From contig NZ_ATVS01000005.1 of NCBI RefSeq assembly GCF_000420845.1, positions 1 through 64,000 of the forward strand: a DNA stretch of 64,000 bases, in the 5' to 3' direction. The position numbers and the translations under genes were made by a program. Within the stretch, counting starts at the first letter, position 1; every line of letters starts with the position of its first letter. Shown here piece after piece: positions 60,849-64,000 of this stretch. This DNA is from Butyrivibrio sp. AE3009. GTDB taxonomy: Bacteria; Bacillota; Clostridia; Lachnospirales; Lachnospiraceae. The notes below the pieces were generated by a model, which was not told the origin of the DNA, made no database searches, and worked only from the letters and a program-made list of their open reading frames with translations.

Positions 60849-61229
60849 ATGGATAAGCGTAAAAGGCTCACTTTAGTGGCAAGAACCATAGTGCCGCTAT
60901 TGATACTTTTTATCATTTATGTCGTGGTGTTTACCGGCTTCGGGATAGGACTGCCATGTATCTTCAGAACAATTACCGGTCTTAAATGTCCGGGATGCGG
61001 CATGAGTCATGCTTTGGCGGCAATGGTCCATGGGGACTTTGGGGAGGCTGCCGGGGAGAATGTTTTGTCGGTATCTCTTTTGCCGGTGCTTGTTGTCTTT
61101 TTTATATTTCGTTTTATCAGATATATAAATAAGGGAAAAGAAGATTTCAGGATATGGGAAATTGTGTTTCTTGTAGCCTGTCTGCTGGTCTGCGTAGCAT
61201 TTTTTGTTCTGCGCAATGACCTTATCTAA
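60849..61229 (+). CDS. DUF2752 membrane protein
   Basis: 126 residues with three hydrophobic segments. The family motif GLKCPGCGMSHALAAMVHGD (two Cys plus His) is present. DUF2752 proteins have no known function. AAGGAGG precedes ATG 60849. The gene overlaps the untranslated lead of the next and ends 25 bp before its start, so the two are likely one operon. Confidence 0.88.
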   Translation: MDKRKRLTLVARTIVPLLILFIIYVVVFTGFGIGLPCIFRTITGLKCPGCGMSHALAAMVHGDFGEAAGENVLSVSLLPVLVVFFIFRFIRYINKGKEDFRIWEIVFLVACLLVCVAFFVLRNDLI

Positions 61230-61254
61230 AAAAGTATATTGGAGGAAATGTAAA

Positions 61255-62856
61255 ATGTTTTGTTGTCACTGTGGTAAAGAAATAGAAAATGACAGCAGGT
61301 TCTGCCCATATTGCGGCGGCGAACAGCCACCGGTACCGGGAGAAGGACCTAAGTCCGGAGACTTTTTTGATGCGTCCGGAGACGGCACAAAGGCCGAGAA
61401 TATCATAGAGAATGCGGGAGAGACCATCGGAAACGGCATAGACAGTGCCATCAACGATCTCAAGAATTCCGACGGTGCCAAGGCTCTTAAGAACGGCGTT
61501 AACGAGGCCGGCAAGAAGGCTGAGGATATCGTCAAGAACTGGAGAGATTATCTTACTGTGGAGAACATGGAGCTTGCGGCACCTGTACTCCTTCTTATGC
61601 CCCTTGTCATGGGAATCGTCAAGACGGTTCTGATCAGGGTGTTCGGAATTTTATTCCTGATTCCATTAATCGGAACATTGCTTAGATTTGTTCTGGGACT
61701 TGTTAAATTGGTATTTGTTGTTGCTTCAGGTGCCGGCATCGGTGCTGTGGGATATGTTCTGTACAAAAAGCCCGAGAAGAGAAGCCTTTACAGTTTCGTG
61801 TCTCTTGGAGCTGCTGTATTTGGATTTTTGTCATGCCTTGGCATGTTCTTTTACTGGAAACATGTTAATCTTCCCTTTGGTCTGCTGGCTCTTGTATGGG
61901 GCGCAGAGTCAATCGCGAGAGTATGCATTCAGAAAAAGGGCATGGAGTCTGAGCCTAACGTTCAGGAAGATATTGAAGCCTACAAGAACTTCTGCAATGA
62001 CCTTAGAACCAAGATGAAACAGGCTGAGGGAAATAAGGCAGCCGGTGCTGCTGCGGCAGCGGGTGTTGCCGGTGCGGCAACTGTAGCTGGTGCGGCAAGT
62101 GCGGTTGATGGTGCAATGGGAGCTGATGAGACAATTAAAGGATTTGATCCCGATGCTGCAGGTAGTGCAGCCGGTGGTGTAACAGGTGATTCTGTGAACG
62201 GATATGTTCCTGCTCCTGTGGTTCCTACTCAGGGCGGCGAGTCCTATTTTGACGGAAGCGGTATCGAACTCTTCGGAATTCTGCTTCTTACATTTATTCT
62301 CAGCGGTATCACCTGCGGTCTTGCAACACCCTGGATGCTCTGCAAGATCTTCAAGTGGAGAAAGAACCACACAGTTATCGATGGCAGAAGACTTGATTTC
62401 AACGGAACCGGCGGCAACCTCTTCGGACACTGGATCCTCTGGGAGATCCTCACAGCTGTTACCTGCGGTATCTATGGTTTCTTCATGTATGTGGCTGTAA
62501 GAAAGTGGGAGATGAAGCACACCTTCTATCAGGATCAGCCTGAAATGCAGGGAAGCTTCGACGGCAACAGCTTCCAGTATCTGGGCTACGGACTTCTTCA
62601 GGGACTTCTCGTTATGCTGACCTGCGGTATTGCAGCACCCTGGACCATCACAATGATCGAGAAGTGGCAGATGAAGCACTCTGTTGTAGCCAATGACAGA
62701 ATGAGATACGACGGAACAGGTCTTGGACTTCTCGGACAGTATCTGATCTTTGCGATATTAAGTGCTATTACCTGCGGTATTTACCTGCCTTGGGGAATTG
62801 TAAGACTTGATAAGTATCTTTTCTCGCATGTACATGTTGATGAGACATTAATGTGA
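61255..62856 (+). CDS. Zinc ribbon membrane protein with DUF898-like repeats
   Basis: About 533 residues from ATG 61255 (GGAGG upstream). A zinc ribbon lies at residues 2-20 (CCHCG/CPYCG). A helical, charged region to about 95 is followed by several membrane helices (about 100-215), a Gly/Ala-rich linker (about 255-320), and three repeats of a DUF898 (YjgN)-like unit. Each unit has the pattern FDG-x-G-x-x-LFG followed by ITCGIY-x-PW. The function is unknown. It pairs with a DUF2752 gene, and the two families often co-occur. Confidence 0.75.
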   Translation: MFCCHCGKEIENDSRFCPYCGGEQPPVPGEGPKSGDFFDASGDGTKAENIIENAGETIGNGIDSAINDLKNSDGAKALKNGVNEAGKKAEDIVKNWRDYLTVENMELAAPVLLLMPLVMGIVKTVLIRVFGILFLIPLIGTLLRFVLGLVKLVFVVASGAGIGAVGYVLYKKPEKRSLYSFVSLGAAVFGFLSCLGMFFYWKHVNLPFGLLALVWGAESIARVCIQKKGMESEPNVQEDIEAYKNFCNDLRTKMKQAEGNKAAGAAAAAGVAGAATVAGAASAVDGAMGADETIKGFDPDAAGSAAGGVTGDSVNGYVPAPVVPTQGGESYFDGSGIELFGILLLTFILSGITCGLATPWMLCKIFKWRKNHTVIDGRRLDFNGTGGNLFGHWILWEILTAVTCGIYGFFMYVAVRKWEMKHTFYQDQPEMQGSFDGNSFQYLGYGLLQGLLVMLTCGIAAPWTITMIEKWQMKHSVVANDRMRYDGTGLGLLGQYLIFAILSAITCGIYLPWGIVRLDKYLFSHVHVDETLM

Positions 62857-62870
62857 TGATATGGGTGTCA

Positions 62871-62916
62871 AAAGTCAAAAATGCGTACATGCTTGCATGT
62901 TAAGCATTTTGACTTT
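62871..62916 (+). terminator. First hairpin after the DUF898-like gene
   Basis: AAAGTCAAAAATGC (62871-62884) pairs with GCATTTTGACTTT (62904-62916) with one bulge; an inner ATGC/GCAT stem. No clear T-run. Confidence 0.5.
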
Positions 62917-62938
62917 ATGACCCGAACAAATATAATGG

Positions 62939-62985
62939 AACCCCGCTCCGCGCGACCAGATCGTTACCGGAGCGGGGTTTTTTGC
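62939..62985 (+). terminator. Strong terminator with GC stem
   Basis: AACCCCGCTCC (62939-62949) pairs with GGAGCGGGGTT (62969-62979), then TTTTT. Confidence 0.92.
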
Positions 62986-63092
62986 GAAAAAAATAAAAAT
63001 AAACACTTTAGTATGCTAATGCGGTATACAATTACCATGATGCTATGTTAAAATATATCAATCATATTAAAATCGCACAGGAGGAAAGTATT

Positions 63093-63881
63093 ATGAAAAA
63101 GAAGATTATTGCGGCATTTTCTGCCATGGTGATGGCGTTATCGCTGATGGGCTGCGGCAGTGCAGGAGCAGCTAAGACAGATGTTGAGTATATCAAGGAC
63201 AAGGGAACACTTCTTGTTGGTATCACTGATTTCGCACCTATGGATTACAAGGATGACTCCGGCAACTGGATCGGTTTTGACGCCGATCTTGCCAAAAAGG
63301 TTGGAGAGTCCCTTGGAGTTAAGGTTGAATTCGTAGAGATAGACTGGGACAACAAGGTTCTTGAGCTTAACAACAAATCAATCGACGTTGTATGGAATGG
63401 AATGACTCTTACATCCGAAGTTACGAGCGCTATGGAGTGCTCCAAGCCTTATCTTAACAATGCACAGGTAGTAGTTGTTCCTTCATCTGTTGCAGCTACA
63501 GTAACAACCGTTGACGAAGCCAAGGCTCTTAGCTTTGCTGTTGAGACAGGTTCTGCAGGCGAGCAGGCTGCCAAGGATAGCGACTTTAACTATATCGGTG
63601 TAACATCTCAGGCTGACGCAGTTATGGAGGTTCAGGCAGGAACTTCAGGAGCCTGCATCATCGACCTTCTTATGGCAGGAGCCATGATCGGTGAGGGAAC
63701 CAGCTATCCCGACCTTACACACACAGTTGAGCTTACCACTGAGGAGTACGGCATCGGCTGCAGAAAAGGCTCTGACCTTGCAGCATATATCAACGATCAG
63801 CTCAAGGCTTTTTACGACGACGGAAGTCTCATGCAGATCGCTCAGCAGTATGGCGTCCAGGACGCAGTAATTTCCCAGTAA
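63093..63881 (+). CDS. Amino acid-binding lipoprotein (family 3)
   Basis: About 262 residues. The lipobox is LSLMGC (Cys near 21). The family 3 solute-binding domain has GTLLVGITDFAPMDYKDDSG, IGFDADLAKKVGESLG and DVVWNGMTLTSEV. The ligand is a polar amino acid. AGGAGG precedes ATG 63093; the frame extension to 63045 has no start signal. The permease gene follows after 13 bp, so this is the start of a PAAT operon that continues past the window. Confidence 0.92.
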   Translation: MKKKIIAAFSAMVMALSLMGCGSAGAAKTDVEYIKDKGTLLVGITDFAPMDYKDDSGNWIGFDADLAKKVGESLGVKVEFVEIDWDNKVLELNNKSIDVVWNGMTLTSEVTSAMECSKPYLNNAQVVVVPSSVAATVTTVDEAKALSFAVETGSAGEQAAKDSDFNYIGVTSQADAVMEVQAGTSGACIIDLLMAGAMIGEGTSYPDLTHTVELTTEEYGIGCRKGSDLAAYINDQLKAFYDDGSLMQIAQQYGVQDAVISQ

Positions 63882-63894
63882 AAGAGGCTTATTT

Positions 63895-64000
63895 ATGTTT
63901 TGGACCGTAACCTTATCACTACTTGAGGGCTTCCTCTCCACAATTAAATTATTTGCGCTGACACTTTTGTTCTCACTTCCTTTGGGGCTTCTTATCTGTT
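63895..64000 (+). CDS. Amino acid ABC transporter permease, N-terminal part cut by window end
   Basis: The frame opens at ATG 63895 (GAGG upstream) and is open to the last base: a short lead, then a hydrophobic helix with LLEGFLSTIKLFALTLLFSL. That is the typical start of a PAAT permease (HisM/GlnP-like). It follows the binding-protein gene directly. Confidence 0.8.
   Translation, partial: MFWTVTLSLLEGFLSTIKLFALTLLFSLPLGLLIC

Noticed and set aside
1-64000. tRNA, rRNA or CRISPR loci
   Set aside because: No cloverleaf with TTC-loop consensus, no rRNA-like stretch and no regularly spaced repeat-spacer array was found by eye; a tRNAscan or CRISPR search was not possible.

Overview
The window reads as chromosome of a low-to-mid GC Firmicute, most like a Lachnospiraceae member of the Butyrivibrio/Pseudobutyrivibrio type. 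This rests on strong AGGAGG ribosome-binding sites, Firmicute promoters and terminators, a NiCo riboswitch, several lipoproteins, an unusually high density of cyclic-di-GMP proteins, and a GH95 fucosidase with a neighbouring esterase. The genus is an inference. No rRNA, tRNA, CRISPR array or prophage was recognised.

Layout. 1-602: the tail of an IS200/IS605 TnpB with its right end, inserted into a DUF2971-type gene. 629-6273: a + strand run rich in nucleotide and DNA housekeeping (MazG, HNH, macro-HTH fusion, VWA, SRAP/YedK-like, Nudix, MIF-like) plus a rhomboid protease. 6594-11257: a TPR membrane protein, a beheaded macro-domain gene, a complete IS605-type element (tnpB, a 46-aa ORF, tnpA) and a DUF3006-like ORF. 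11345-20761: a diguanylate cyclase, esterase, transglutaminase-like protein, an orphan peptide-binding lipoprotein paired with an EAL phosphodiesterase, and a MATE pump that is probably leaderless. 20838-24860 (- strand): an 1170-aa secreted protein and thioredoxin. 24985-26828: NiCo riboswitch, CDF metal exporter, MBL hydrolase. 27003-34539: FIST sensor with soluble chemoreceptor, a 49-bp near-perfect palindrome, small proteins, Bcp peroxiredoxin and a large transmembrane chemoreceptor. 34734-38744: GH95, GDSL esterase, lipoprotein.

38792-44066 is a sulfur amino acid locus: a polar amino acid ABC operon and O-acetylhomoserine sulfhydrylase on the - strand, divergent from an Rrf2 regulator with an Fe-S-like cysteine triad. 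The metY leader encodes a 37-residue Cys/Met-rich peptide, a terminator and a perfectly matched antiterminator arm. This is a textbook-style attenuator and the most notable find in the window. 44067-47913: a structured intergenic block with a 21-codon ORF whose SD is in a hairpin, then a diguanylate cyclase and an S51-peptidase-like/GGDEF/EAL fusion. 47998-54927: a PutP-type symporter, a zinc ribbon-NERD-J-domain protein and an asymmetric ABC exporter pair. 54980-60654 (- strand): a DUF4153-like/XRE/DUF2975 operon and two overlapping paralogous diguanylate cyclases. 60849-64000: DUF2752, a zinc ribbon-DUF898-like protein and the start of another amino acid ABC operon.

Themes: six GGDEF/EAL proteins and two chemoreceptors (signalling and motility); sulfur and metal homeostasis under RNA-level control; and a dispersed family of ACCGTCCCC-type inverted repeats between genes.
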